36,913 nt of DNA from Candidatus Bathyarchaeota archaeon (GCA_018652685.1 JABIBQ010000020.1:1-36913), one strand, 5' to 3'; shown: positions 1 through 7,708, numbered from the stretch's first letter. Notes: a model not told the origin generated them from the letters alone. Numbers and translations are program-made.

Positions 1-83
1 CGAGCTACTGAATCAAGACACTTGTGAAAACTCTCGATGTATTCTTCTGAAATCGGCACAATCCGAACATCTCCCTGACTCAT
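1..83 (-). CDS. GNAT family N-acetyltransferase, N-terminal fragment
   Basis: Only the first 27 codons lie in the window; the gene runs off the left edge. Starting at the ATG whose complement is at 81-83, the product begins MSQGDVRIVPISEEYIESFH and continues with a Cys-Leu-Asp-Ser-Val-Ala-Arg stretch. That layout (beta strand, then a helix with FHxCLDxVAR) is typical of the first strand and helix of GNAT acetyltransferases that acetylate small molecules or protein N-termini with acetyl-CoA. The acetyl-CoA binding part is outside the window. A TATA-like element lies about 40 bases upstream, giving a short leader. The family call rests on a short stretch, so it is moderately sure. Confidence 0.6.
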   Translation of the reverse strand, partial: MSQGDVRIVPISEEYIESFHKCLDSVA

Positions 84-117
84 TTGTGAAAACACCTGCA
101 CTGAATAACGGGGAGTT

Positions 118-128
118 GAGGATAAGAT
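118..128 (-). promoter_or_regulatory. Archaeal TATA box for the left-edge GNAT gene
   Basis: On the minus strand this reads ATCTTATCCTC, close to the TTTTATCC(A/T)C element seen before many genes here. Its centre is about 40 bases from the ATG, which predicts a leader of roughly 14 bases containing a weak CAGGTG ribosome-binding-like stretch. Confidence 0.5.
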
Positions 129-241
129 ATTCGATTATCTACTTTAGTGAAAAAAAGGAATAGAGGTTTAAGCCTCTTTCAACGTAGCTTTGAGATCGCT
201 AACTGAAAAAAGAAAAAAAGTGTCTCCATGAAGAAAAGAGG

Positions 242-379
242 TTAGGCTTTTTCTGGTTCGTAGTACTTGCCCTTGCACCATTTCCACGCTTTTTCAGTGG
301 ACATCCCGGTCTGGAACCGGACGTTGGCTGCCCTGCATAGGTTCTTGGAGTACCGTTTCTCACATTTGTCGCATTTCAA
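242..379 (-). CDS. 45-residue four-cysteine, probably zinc-binding protein
   Basis: A short reading frame begins with TTG 15 bases downstream of the stop of the opine-dehydrogenase-like gene, preceded by a GGGTGA ribosome-binding-like sequence, and ends in TAA. It encodes 45 residues with cysteines at 3, 6, 15 and 35 (CDKC near the N-terminus, then two single Cys), many Lys/Arg and a Trp-Lys-Trp-Cys motif. The spacing Cx2C-x8-C-x19-C resembles a small treble-clef or zinc-ribbon fold. Close same-strand spacing suggests co-transcription with the upstream dehydrogenase. The family is not recognised and no function is claimed. Upstream in-frame codons end at a TAG, so no longer start exists. It could be a fortuitous frame, but the cysteine spacing, composition and operon spacing argue for a real gene. 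Confidence 0.6.
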   Translation of the reverse strand: MKCDKCEKRYSKNLCRAANVRFQTGMSTEKAWKWCKGKYYEPEKA

Positions 380-394
380 CGTTTTTTCACCCTA

Positions 395-1507
395 TTAATC
401 TCTTTTTTGGGGCTTTTCCCCAGTGGTCACGTACTTCAGTATCTCCTTTTGAGTGAGCCCTTCTCGGCCCAGTGTTTTCAGGTTCGCTGAGGGGTTCCCA
501 AGTTTGTCCTCTTTCCAGTAGTCAACGCCCAGCATTGTCTTGAACAGGTCAGTAACTCCTCGGCTTACCGGCGTCGGGACTCCAACGGCCTTGCCGACTT
601 CGGCTATCATGACCGTGCCGTATGGGAGATCCTCCTGGAGGCATCCCAGGTCCATCATGCTCACATCGGGGGCCCACCAGGTGTGGGATGCTAGGGTAGG
701 TTCACCCGGCTTAGTCGGTGGATATGGACAGCGAAGTAACGACTCAAGCCCTAGATGGGCGCAAATTGCCCTCGCTTCATCGCGGATAGCGTACTCCACT
801 TTCTTGGTCAACGGGGTGCCGTGTTTCCCGTAGATGAACACATGTCCCGTGGTGTTCTCGTACTCTACTGCGCTGAGCAGGATGGCGGGAATGTGAGCGT
901 TGATGTTTCCATTGAGGAGGCTGGTCGCTAGTACGTTTGATGCAGGTTTCAGGAACCTATCTCTTGTCGTCATTCCTGGTGATAATGCTTTCAGAACTTT
1001 TCCCGTGTCTGCAGAGGGCATTGCTGCCACATAGTTCCCCAGCTTGTACGCGTGACAATGAACAACATCAGGGCTGTCCCTTTTTACGAAATAGGGTAGG
1101 ATCGCCGATTCCGCAATTATCGCTCCTGGTGCCTTTTCCTTCAATGTCTCGTAGAACCTCAAGGCAAATGCGTATGGCGTCCAACAATGCAATATCTGTC
1201 CCTTCTTCAGGTGGGGAACAGCTTTTTCAACAAAGAGGTCATGGGCAAAGGCGCGGACGTTCATTGTAGCTACCTCAACTCCCTCAAGGGCTTCCTCCAT
1301 GTTGGTGGTCATCATGTTTGGCTCGTAGAACCCCGTGATCTTTCCTGTGATCTCGATGCCTCCACGGTCCACGAAGGGCTGCATACTATCCTCGAACTGT
1401 GGTAACTCGTAGAGGTTCACCTTGAACCCCTGTTCAATAAAGTCCGCTGTCATGCAGGCTCCGCCAGAACCTGCGCCAAGAACCGCGATTGTTGGTTTTC
1501 TATCCAT
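395..1507 (-). CDS. NAD/NADP octopine/nopaline dehydrogenase family protein
   Basis: A 370-residue protein with an N-terminal Rossmann fold (GAGSGG at residues 11-16) and an all-helical C-terminal half, the architecture of the opine dehydrogenase family (Pfam NAD_Gly3P_dh_N plus Octopine_DH). These cytosolic enzymes reductively condense an amino acid with a keto acid using NAD(P)H, or run the reverse oxidation. An Asn-Ile-Asn-Ala-His segment in the middle fits the family's conserved Asn/His region that supplies the catalytic His. Length is normal for the family. The ATG start has TGACTGGGA immediately before it and a TATA-like ACTATAAG about 50 bases upstream. The next gene is a 45-residue Cys protein in the same orientation. 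Substrate cannot be deduced. Confidence 0.85.
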   Translation of the reverse strand: MDRKPTIAVLGAGSGGACMTADFIEQGFKVNLYELPQFEDSMQPFVDRGGIEITGKITGFYEPNMMTTNMEEALEGVEVATMNVRAFAHDLFVEKAVPHLKKGQILHCWTPYAFALRFYETLKEKAPGAIIAESAILPYFVKRDSPDVVHCHAYKLGNYVAAMPSADTGKVLKALSPGMTTRDRFLKPASNVLATSLLNGNINAHIPAILLSAVEYENTTGHVFIYGKHGTPLTKKVEYAIRDEARAICAHLGLESLLRCPYPPTKPGEPTLASHTWWAPDVSMMDLGCLQEDLPYGTVMIAEVGKAVGVPTPVSRGVTDLFKTMLGVDYWKEDKLGNPSANLKTLGREGLTQKEILKYVTTGEKPQKRD

Positions 1508-1806
1508 TCCCAGTCACTCTTGGTAGTCGTTTGATTACTGTTTTAGCTTTTTTCTTATAGTTTTAGTGTTTTTAATAACCGTCGTATATTTTTCAGGATC
1601 ATCCTGAGAATAATTTTACGCTCATACACTCTTTTCTTCAATTAATGAATAACTCCACGCGCTCGCTTTGAAGTCCAGATAAGGGTCCTCAGAAACACAT
1701 CACAACTCCTCATTATTACGTAATGTTTATAATTAATGTGTTTTCTTTAGTAGTTCACCTAGTCAATATACTGAATTCGTATTTCATGTATTGATTCAGG
1801 AGTGAA
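1508..1806 (+). promoter_or_regulatory. Divergent intergenic region with promoters for both flanking genes
   Basis: About 300 bases separate the divergent dehydrogenase and amidohydrolase genes. Toward the right there is a 10-base palindrome ATTACGTAAT (1715-1724) directly followed by TTTATAAT (1726-1733), a good archaeal TATA box. That places transcription start near 1755 and gives a leader of about 50 bases ending in CAGGAG. Toward the left, a minus-strand ACTATAAG near 1556 fits the dehydrogenase. The palindrome beside the TATA box could be an operator or part of the BRE. No other gene or structured RNA is visible here. Confidence 0.45.
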
Positions 1807-3405
1807 GTGGTAGAAATGTCAACGAAAGCAATAATCTGTGGAAAGCTGATAGACGGAACCGGGAGCCCCTCCCAAACAGGGATGACGATACTCATCGAGG
1901 GAAACAAGATCAAGCAGGTAGGCAAGAAACAGGATATCGCTATCCCTGACCAAATAAAGATCATCGACGCCTCCGACAGGGTAGTGGTACCTGGACTCAT
2001 CGACAGCCACGTCCACTTCCTGGCCACAGGGTACAGGCTGGGGCACTACCAGCTGAGCCACAAGGAATCCATCGAGGACATAGTCACGGGGCTTGGTGGA
2101 TACATTCAGACAAACAATGTCTTGTCAGGCAGTTGGGTGCAGGGGAGGGGATGGGATGACCAGAACCTCAGGGAGAGGAGGTACCCCAACAGGTATGACC
2201 TGGACGCCACTTCCCCCAACAACCCGGTTGCACTGACCCGCGTCTGCGGTCACATGATAATACTCAACTCAAAGGCGCTTGAGGAGTGCAACATCAGTAA
2301 GGACACGCCAAACCCCCACGGTGGAGTCATCGACAAGGACGACCAGGGAGAGCCAACGGGCGTTCTGAGGGACGCAAGAGGGCTCCTGAGGCCACATATT
2401 CCGCCGCCCTCCTACGATGAGTTGCGGCAGGGGCTGCGTGACGCCACTGAACTTGCACACAGCCTAGGGGTTACAACGATCCACGACGCCAGCAGGCCCG
2501 ACGAGACTCTACCTCACCTCTCAACAAAGCCGTACAGGGACGCCCACGACGAGGGCGATCTGAATATAAGGTGCCACATCATGACTGGGTACCCCCATTC
2601 GATGAGCGGGGACGAGTTTCTGAGCTTCGGCACGCTAAAGATTGGAATCGACGGCTCCATGGGCGCGCAGACAGCACTTCTCTTTGATCCTTACGACAAT
2701 GACCCAGAGACTACTGGGGTTTACGTTGGCAACGTTGAAAGGGACATCAATTGGGTGCAAGAGGCACATACAAAGAAAGGAATTGTGGCGATTCACGCCA
2801 TCGGTGACCGTGCCATAAACGAGGCACTCAATACCATCGAGAGCGCCCTTGAGGACGGGCCGGGAGACGACCACCGCTACAGGATCGAGCACTATGAGTA
2901 CCCAACAGACGAAGACATCCAGCGTTCACTTGAGATGGGCATCGTGGCATCCATGCAGCCCAATTTCGTGGGAGAATGGGCATGGCCAGGAGGTATGTAC
3001 GATATCAGGCTGGGACAGGAAAGGCTCAGCCGTTCAAACCCGTTCAGGCAGCTACTTGACCTGGGTTTCCACATCCCGTTCGGCTCAGACGGTATGCCGT
3101 TCCACCCAGTCTACGGAATCTGGTCAGCCGTGAACCACCCAATAACGGACCACAGGATAACCGTGGAGGAGGCTGTGATGTGCTTCACGTACGAAGGGGC
3201 ACACGCATCACGCGAGGAGGACATCAAGGGCACCATTGAGCCCGGAAACCTAGCCGACATCGCCATCCTGTCAACGGACATCACGAGCCCGGAGTTCCAG
3301 TTGAGCACGACGGACAGCTCGATAATTGAAGGGGTAAAACGTGAGCTAAAGCAAACACAGGTCTACATGACTATCCAGAACGGCGAGATCGTCCACCAAG
3401 CCTAG
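1807..3405 (+). CDS. YtcJ-like metal-dependent amidohydrolase
   Basis: A 532-residue member of the Amidohydro_3 (YtcJ-like) group of the amidohydrolase superfamily. The N-terminal beta-sandwich part leads into PGLIDSHVHF (HxH metal site at residues 68-70). Later come the HAIGDRA histidine, the RIEH histidine and a GSDG aspartate, the full set of metal ligands and catalytic Asp. Such cytosolic enzymes hydrolyse amide or ester bonds of N-acylated or N-formylated small molecules; the substrate is not predictable. GTG at 1807 follows GGAG by four bases. An in-frame ATG at 1816, with more comfortable spacing, is an equally good start and would remove three residues. A second, more divergent paralogue lies at 19607-21160. 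Confidence 0.9.
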   Translation: MVEMSTKAIICGKLIDGTGSPSQTGMTILIEGNKIKQVGKKQDIAIPDQIKIIDASDRVVVPGLIDSHVHFLATGYRLGHYQLSHKESIEDIVTGLGGYIQTNNVLSGSWVQGRGWDDQNLRERRYPNRYDLDATSPNNPVALTRVCGHMIILNSKALEECNISKDTPNPHGGVIDKDDQGEPTGVLRDARGLLRPHIPPPSYDELRQGLRDATELAHSLGVTTIHDASRPDETLPHLSTKPYRDAHDEGDLNIRCHIMTGYPHSMSGDEFLSFGTLKIGIDGSMGAQTALLFDPYDNDPETTGVYVGNVERDINWVQEAHTKKGIVAIHAIGDRAINEALNTIESALEDGPGDDHRYRIEHYEYPTDEDIQRSLEMGIVASMQPNFVGEWAWPGGMYDIRLGQERLSRSNPFRQLLDLGFHIPFGSDGMPFHPVYGIWSAVNHPITDHRITVEEAVMCFTYEGAHASREEDIKGTIEPGNLADIAILSTDITSPEFQLSTTDSSIIEGVKRELKQTQVYMTIQNGEIVHQA

Positions 3406-3438
3406 TGCTACCCTTCCCGACCTACATGCAGGTCTTTT

Positions 3439-3647
3439 TTACCAAATAGGTTTCCAGGAAATACTCTTTTTCTGAAGCAGCAAGAGCAACACCACACCGG
3501 AGATAACGGAGAGAAACGGGACCCCCACAGGATACCGCCTGCTTCGTCATTTGGCTTCTCGTCGCCATACGAGGCCCAGCTGCCCCACCCGTGGCATTGG
3601 ATGCTAATGAGTGTCAAGTAGGTTCGGAGTGTCTCTAGGTCAGCCAT
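3439..3647 (-). pseudogene. Small single-membrane-span protein gene broken by a one-base shift
   Basis: An ATG at 3645-3647 lies 27 bases from the centre of a TATA box. It opens a frame starting MADLETLRTYLTLISIQCHG that runs into a Gly-Trp/Asp-Glu rich stretch. In that frame the end is Cys/Arg-rich and unconvincing. One base over, after the GGGGG run, the sequence reads GVPFLSVISGVVLLLLLQKK, an obvious membrane span with a positive stop-transfer flank, ending at TAA 3439-3441. Adding one G would join them into a tail-anchored protein of about 69 residues. The gap may be a real deletion, a homopolymer sequencing error or a programmed -1 shift. The family is unknown. Confidence 0.45.
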
Positions 3648-3667
3648 AACTAGAGTTACGGTGATGT

Positions 3668-3679
3668 GAGGATACAATT
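3668..3679 (-). promoter_or_regulatory. TATA box for the broken small membrane-protein gene
   Basis: The minus strand reads AATTGTATCCTC, centred 27 bases before the ATG at 3647, the spacing expected for a leaderless archaeal transcript. It closely resembles the TTTTATCC(A/T)C boxes of other genes in the window. Confidence 0.5.
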
Positions 3680-3841
3680 ATGGTCCCACACACATTGGGC
3701 TATAATGGGGGCATTCTGGGGCTGGAAAAGTCGTATAACACCTGTTTAAAGACTGAATGAATAGGGACTACTACTCTATAGATAGGAATAGAGGGAATAA
3801 CGAATCTTGTGGGTTCCAATTTAGACGCGCTATGCTGCATT

Positions 3842-3851
3842 CCATATAAGA
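3842..3851 (+). promoter_or_regulatory. TATA box giving a leaderless transcript for the ICMT-like gene
   Basis: CCATATAAGA is centred 25 bases upstream of the GTG at 3871, which predicts transcription starting at or beside the start codon. The stretch 3680-3841 between the two divergent promoters shows no further gene. Confidence 0.5.
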
Positions 3852-3870
3852 GTACCCACTTTGTATTCTC

Positions 3871-4368
3871 GTGAAGTCAAATCTCAAGGCAAATCTGAGT
3901 GAAGATCTGTTTCTCATTCCTTATCTTGTCACAGTTTTCTTCATTTTTACGGCCTCGATTTATGAATACGTAATCTTCCGAGGTATGTCATTGCGATTTG
4001 ATGCTTTTTTTTTCTCGGGTTTTATTCTTGTTTTGGCTGGATCGGTCCTAAGGTACCTGTCAAGACGTGCCCTCGTCAATGCAGGGATGAGAACGCGTGA
4101 TACTCCTTTCCTACAAAAAGGCCATGAACTAGTTACAGCTGGAGTTTATGGCGTCATCAGGCATCCACTGTACTTGGGGGAGATGTTACGCAACATTGGC
4201 GTTCCATTGTTATTGAAAAGCATGTATGGTGGATTCCTTGTCCCTGTCGGCATCATATTGTTGTTCTATAGGATCGAGGCCGAAGAAAAACATCTCATCA
4301 GGAGCTATGGTCAAGAATACATGAAGTATATGGAAGGGACATGGAAACTGGTTCCTGGATTTATTTGA
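3871..4368 (+). CDS. Isoprenylcysteine carboxyl methyltransferase-like membrane methyltransferase
   Basis: A 165-residue integral membrane protein with several hydrophobic helices. Its C-terminal half carries the family signature GVIRHPLYLGEMLRNIG followed by a hydrophobic pair and the RIEAEEKHLIRSYGQEYMKY segment. This is the ICMT/PEMT-like fold (Pfam PF04140/PF04191), in which the RHPxY region and the Glu-rich helix bind S-adenosylmethionine. Archaeal and bacterial members have mostly unknown acceptors, so the substrate (lipid, thiol or protein cysteine) is open. The GTG start is supported by a TATA box 25 bases away. Base composition is A+T richer than the flanking amidohydrolase. It converges with the next gene, and the two stop codons abut inside the palindrome TGATCA. 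Confidence 0.8.
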   Translation: MKSNLKANLSEDLFLIPYLVTVFFIFTASIYEYVIFRGMSLRFDAFFFSGFILVLAGSVLRYLSRRALVNAGMRTRDTPFLQKGHELVTAGVYGVIRHPLYLGEMLRNIGVPLLLKSMYGGFLVPVGIILLFYRIEAEEKHLIRSYGQEYMKYMEGTWKLVPGFI

Positions 4369-5034
4369 TCAGGGACAGCAGCATCCAATAATAGAATCAA
4401 AAAACATTTCCTCAAGCGTCCTACGTGTCAATGACCCTTTGCTTCCATAATCCCTCTCACCCAGTACTGGATCAACAAGTTTCCTGAACCGTGTGGTACA
4501 ATGCTCTTGGATTCGGGTTCTATCCTCTGCGCTCTCGTGTATTAATGGGTTATATGCACCATTGACCATATCTCGGTCAAAGTCTCTAACCATGTCGTCT
4601 ACAATGATGGCGCCAACCATTTTCGTGCCAATATCTCTAAGCATCTTGCGCTGTATATCCGTTCCACCGATGGACTCAAAAATATCTCCACCAAGACCTG
4701 AGATACTCTCAATGTAAGACTCTGCAGCTGTATCTTCTTCCTCGAGATGTGATGTCTCTGTGTTGACGTTTTTGAGGATCTGTTTAATTTCAACGGGTAA
4801 AGCCCTGGAACTAAAAAGCATCAGTAATCTCGCTTTTGCCTTTGCCAGAGTCCCTTCGTCTCTCAGGATGTCAGCATAGTTGATGATGTTAAACGCGTTC
4901 AAGATTGTTCTTGATCCTTTCGCTGCTTGTGCTTTACTGTACCCGACTGTGGACAATATATTTCTTAATGGGGTGCACCCAATGCACAAGTGATTCGAAG
5001 GAACATATCCGTACGATTTAAAGACACAATTCAT
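4369..5034 (-). CDS. Hypothetical all-helical protein, resembles DUF5685 family
   Basis: A 221-residue, apparently all-helical soluble protein. An N-terminal Cys pair (CIGC near residue 19) and the C-terminal GCCCP cluster could bind metal or form disulfides. In the second half VDDMVRDFDRDMVNGAYNPL resembles the Asp-rich, NP-ending helix motif remembered from DUF5685 proteins (D-A/D-x-x-x-D-x3-G-x-YNPL). The family link comes from memory of that motif and is moderate at best. The Asp-rich helix also recalls isoprenoid synthase folds, but no DDxxD pair is complete. The ATG is about 44 bases from a TATTTATCC box. The gene converges with the ICMT-like gene with no spacing. No function is assigned. 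Confidence 0.7.
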   Translation of the reverse strand: MNCVFKSYGYVPSNHLCIGCTPLRNILSTVGYSKAQAAKGSRTILNAFNIINYADILRDEGTLAKAKARLLMLFSSRALPVEIKQILKNVNTETSHLEEEDTAAESYIESISGLGGDIFESIGGTDIQRKMLRDIGTKMVGAIIVDDMVRDFDRDMVNGAYNPLIHESAEDRTRIQEHCTTRFRKLVDPVLGERDYGSKGSLTRRTLEEMFFDSIIGCCCP

Positions 5035-5070
5035 TCAATAACACCGATTCTACCTTCGATAAGTGTTACT

Positions 5071-5084
5071 GGAGGATAAATAAT
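5071..5084 (-). promoter_or_regulatory. TATA box for the DUF5685-like gene
   Basis: The minus strand reads ATTATTTATCCTCC, centred about 44 bases before the ATG at 5034, implying a leader of around 17 bases. It sits about 25 bases from a 35-base element repeated at 8330-8364. Confidence 0.45.
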
Positions 5085-5104
5085 TTATCATGAGACGCGT
5101 GCGC

Positions 5105-5139
5105 CGGTTACTCGGTGACACCCCAGAGAATTAGGGATA
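5105..5139. repeat. Copy 1 of a 35-base imperfect repeat (other copy 8330-8364)
   Basis: Begins CGGTTACTCGGTGAC and ends GGATA; 27 of 35 positions match the copy at 8330-8364. Both copies lie shortly upstream of a minus-strand TATA box, so a shared regulatory role is possible. The rest of 5140-5321 holds no gene I can support. Confidence 0.35.
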
Positions 5140-5321
5140 CAAGACCCAAAAACTCTTCTAACTCACTCTGAAACACTTATCGCGCGCAGTTATTCTGCTT
5201 CGTACGGACGCGCGAAAGTCAATCCACGCTTTGGCTCAGCTCTTTCCCAGTAGTACTCGAAAAGATCGTTACACCACTTGAGAGCCCTATCGTCTTTTTA
5301 TGTAAAACCGAGCGTGCAAAC

Positions 5322-5480
5322 GTGAAAGACACAATCGCCGAGTTAGAACGTAATAATACGGCATTACAATCCACCTTGGACTTGTCTGAGAACCTAGTAT
5401 ACTTCTCCCTTGGAATGGTAATTGATACAGTCATCATAGAAATTGGAATAACATACAAGAGGGGATTTTCGACCACGTGA
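5322..5480 (+). pseudogene. Small ORF or 3' remnant: coiled coil plus membrane span
   Basis: From GTG 5322 to TGA 5478 the plus strand encodes 52 residues. They start with an alternating polar helix rich in Glu, Asn, Thr and Leu (AELERNNTALQSTLDLSENL), followed by a hydrophobic segment and a basic tail (YKRGFSTT). This is how many exported archaeal proteins end: a short coiled coil, then a C-terminal membrane anchor. The frame stays open a long way upstream with no convincing start codon or promoter, which suggests the surviving 3' end of a larger decayed gene. A genuine small tail-anchored protein is the alternative. The remainder of the gap from 5035 to 5544 is promoter and repeat material. 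Confidence 0.35.
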
Positions 5481-5544
5481 TTTGAGGAGGGAAGAGTCTA
5501 AACAAATAATAGGGAACCCATAGATTACTGGTTGAAGTGTTTTC

Positions 5545-6708
5545 TTGGCGGACAAGTCTCTAAACGCGTTCAGGGTTCTACTGCTCAGCGTCTTCATGGC
5601 AATGGTCGGGCTTGGCATCATCTCACCAATCATGCCCAACTATGCAAGTGACTTGGGCGCATCAGGTATCTATATCGGACTCATCTACTCCAGCTTCTCG
5701 CTGTCGAGGGCAGCGCTGCAGACCCCAATAGGCAGGCTCGCCGACACGTTCAGCAAGAAGAAGATTATCGTGGCCGGACTCGTCATGTACGCGGTCATCA
5801 GCGTGGTCTACACCTATGTCACGTCCCCTGAGATGCTCATCGTGGTGCGGTTCTTCCACGGGGTAGGTTCATCAATGATGATGCCCGTTGCCATGGCCTA
5901 CGCCATGAACCTGACTCCTAAGGGCGAGGAGGGAAAGTACATGGGGTACCTGAACACGGCCCTCTTCTCGGGGTTCGGCGCCGGCCCGTTCATAGGTGGG
6001 TACATCTACGAGAACTATAACACGAATATGGTCTTCAACACCATGACGGTGCTAGTCCTGTTCAGCCTAACTCTTACAATCCTGCTAGTTCCCGATGAGG
6101 AGTCCCTGGGCATGAAGCGTAGGAAGGAACCCGTGCCTATCAGGGTAATCCTGGCCAACAGGACCCTCACTAGCATACTCATCTACAGAGCGGTAAACGC
6201 CCTTGGGAGGGGCACCATCATGAGCTTCCTTCCACTGTACGTCGTCCAGATCCTGGGCCTGTCCAGTACCTATATCGGAGTCATCCTCTCCACCGGCATC
6301 TTCCTGAACGCATTCCTCCAGACACCCATGGGGATACTGGCCGATAGGGTGAACAAGAAAGCCTTGCTCATCGGCGGTGGCCTGCTCTCGGCTGTTGGCT
6401 ACGTCTACCTTGTTCAGACAGGGACAATCACTGAGATATTTGTCGCCAGGATGGTCGTGTCAATGGGCAGCGCGCTGGCGATGCCGGCGGTGACGGCCAT
6501 CATCGCAAAGGAGGGCAGGGAGTTGGGATCAGGATCAACAGTGGGCGTGTTCAACACTGCCATGAGCATCGGTCAGATCATCGGTCCCATATTCTCAGGT
6601 TTCCTCTTGGACGCCTACGGCATGGGCTCTGTATTCTACTTCTCAGGATTTATCAGCGTTCTCAGCGTGGTCTCGCTTTGGATTATGTCCCGGGATATAG
6701 GCATGTAG
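5545..6708 (+). CDS. Major facilitator superfamily transporter
   Basis: A 387-residue polytopic membrane protein with about 12 predicted helices. The N-terminal half carries the MFS loop 2-3 motif (GRLADTFSKKK) after helix 2, and the second half repeats it as GILADRVNKKALL, the internal pseudo-symmetry expected of MFS. It moves a small molecule across the cytoplasmic membrane using an ion gradient. Overall look (GxISPIMPNYA in helix 1) is that of drug/metabolite exporters of the DHA1 type, but the substrate cannot be told. The start is TTG at 5545; no nearby ATG or GTG is in frame and no strong ribosome-binding site is adjacent, so the exact start is uncertain. A second MFS gene lies at 28603-29796. 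Confidence 0.88.
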   Translation: MADKSLNAFRVLLLSVFMAMVGLGIISPIMPNYASDLGASGIYIGLIYSSFSLSRAALQTPIGRLADTFSKKKIIVAGLVMYAVISVVYTYVTSPEMLIVVRFFHGVGSSMMMPVAMAYAMNLTPKGEEGKYMGYLNTALFSGFGAGPFIGGYIYENYNTNMVFNTMTVLVLFSLTLTILLVPDEESLGMKRRKEPVPIRVILANRTLTSILIYRAVNALGRGTIMSFLPLYVVQILGLSSTYIGVILSTGIFLNAFLQTPMGILADRVNKKALLIGGGLLSAVGYVYLVQTGTITEIFVARMVVSMGSALAMPAVTAIIAKEGRELGSGSTVGVFNTAMSIGQIIGPIFSGFLLDAYGMGSVFYFSGFISVLSVVSLWIMSRDIGM

Positions 6709-6733
6709 CAGAAAAAGTCTGACCCAAACGATA

Positions 6734-6858
6734 TTATCCACATAATAAATGGAAAAAATCTTTGAGTGCCCTCTCTATCCAGTCCAGCACCTTTTTGAAG
6801 ATGCTTACTGGTTGGGAAGGTCCGCACAACTCTCGGAAATCAATTTCTCATCTACCAT
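6734..6858 (-). pseudogene. Possible small protein gene split by a one-base shift
   Basis: The minus strand has a consensus TATA box (TTTTTATCCAC, 6890-6900) and an ATG at 6856-6858 starting MVDEKLISESCADLPNQ, then stop. One base over, the sequence continues as SIFKKVLDWIERALKDFF and HLLCG before TAA 6734-6736, a clean amphipathic helix. One extra C in the CCC run would fuse these into about 41 residues. It may be a decayed gene or a homopolymer error in the assembly. This resembles the situation at 3439-3647. The family is unknown. Confidence 0.35.
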
Positions 6859-6889
6859 TAATAACTACATCAATGACTCGTTGAAAACA

Positions 6890-6900
6890 GTGGATAAAAA
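6890..6900 (-). promoter_or_regulatory. TATA box pointing into the 6734-6858 small frame
   Basis: The minus strand reads TTTTTATCCAC, the window's consensus. It lies just beyond the 3' end of the DUF169 gene on the same strand, where nothing but the small frame could use it; centre to ATG is about 37 bases. Confidence 0.4.
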
Positions 6901-6905
6901 TAGGG

Positions 6906-7643
6906 TTAGAGCCGTTTCTTGATCGCGTCCCAGGTCGGGGTGATGAGGAAACTCTCCTCCATGTTCTCGACCATCTGAGTGAACATTATCATCGGCACGG
7001 CAAACGTCAACGTATCGCGTTCCACGTAGGGGCGAGCGGATGGATCGAACATCCCGAAAACACAGTGGGGGTGCTCTTTTTCTCCCTCAAGGACGGGGTA
7101 CATGACGATTGATGAACAACCGGAACCAAACGGCGCGGTGACGCCCTGATACATCAGGTCATAGTTAGCAAGCGTGAACAGGCCAGAGATAACGTCGGGC
7201 TTGGCAAAGAAAATCACGGCCTCGGGCTCATCTTCCTCATCAATGTGATCCCATCGCTTGAATACAATCTGGCTACCCGATGCGAGGTATGGAGGAGAGT
7301 CCTTTAACCAGTTCTTTACCAGCTCAGGGGACTGCTTGTACCGTTCCCCTTCCATCACGTTGGGGATCCCGCAAGAGAGGAAATACTCAAAGTTTTCAGT
7401 TATTTCCGGGTTGAAGCCCGCGTATCTCTTACCACCTGGACACCCAACCGAGTGCGTGTTGAACCTCAATGACGTGCCTTTCCTGACCCTGTTTAAGCAC
7501 GCTATCAGGCAGAAGCTTGATTTTTTCGGATCATTTTCTTCGACTGTCTTTTTGTCGGTGTAGTAAAGGATGACAGGCAAATCTGCACCGTCAAAATATC
7601 GTTTCCAGAGCATTAGGAACTTTTCTTTTAATGAAACATCCAT
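6906..7643 (-). CDS. DUF169 family protein
   Basis: A 245-residue cytosolic protein of the DUF169 family (Pfam PF02596, COG2043), widespread in archaea and anaerobic bacteria with no established biochemistry. Family features visible are the DLPVILYY strand near residue 25, a Cys-containing helix (SSFCLIACLNRVRKG), the VGCPGGKRYAGF turn and, later, GSGCSS, so four or more cysteines are placed as if for a metal or cluster. Length is normal. Its promoter overlaps the stop codon of the upstream GNAT gene and is nearly identical to the one before the SMP-30 gene at 25508. A second DUF169 gene lies at 27600-28541. Function is not assigned. Confidence 0.85.
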   Translation of the reverse strand: MDVSLKEKFLMLWKRYFDGADLPVILYYTDKKTVEENDPKKSSFCLIACLNRVRKGTSLRFNTHSVGCPGGKRYAGFNPEITENFEYFLSCGIPNVMEGERYKQSPELVKNWLKDSPPYLASGSQIVFKRWDHIDEEDEPEAVIFFAKPDVISGLFTLANYDLMYQGVTAPFGSGCSSIVMYPVLEGEKEHPHCVFGMFDPSARPYVERDTLTFAVPMIMFTQMVENMEESFLITPTWDAIKKRL

Positions 7644-7687
7644 CGTAAATCAACTCTCATGGATTCTTGATTAGGATTAGGGCGAAT

Positions 7688-7708
7688 TGTGGATAAAATT
7701 ATGGATTA
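7688..7708 (-). promoter_or_regulatory. Promoter (BRE plus TATA) of the DUF169 gene
   Basis: The minus strand contains AATCCATAATTTTATCCACA. The element is 20 of 21 bases identical to that at 25535-25555. The TATA centre is about 52 bases before the ATG at 7643, so the mRNA should have a leader of about 25 bases. The outer three bases are also the TAA stop of the GNAT gene at 7706-7708. Confidence 0.55.
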
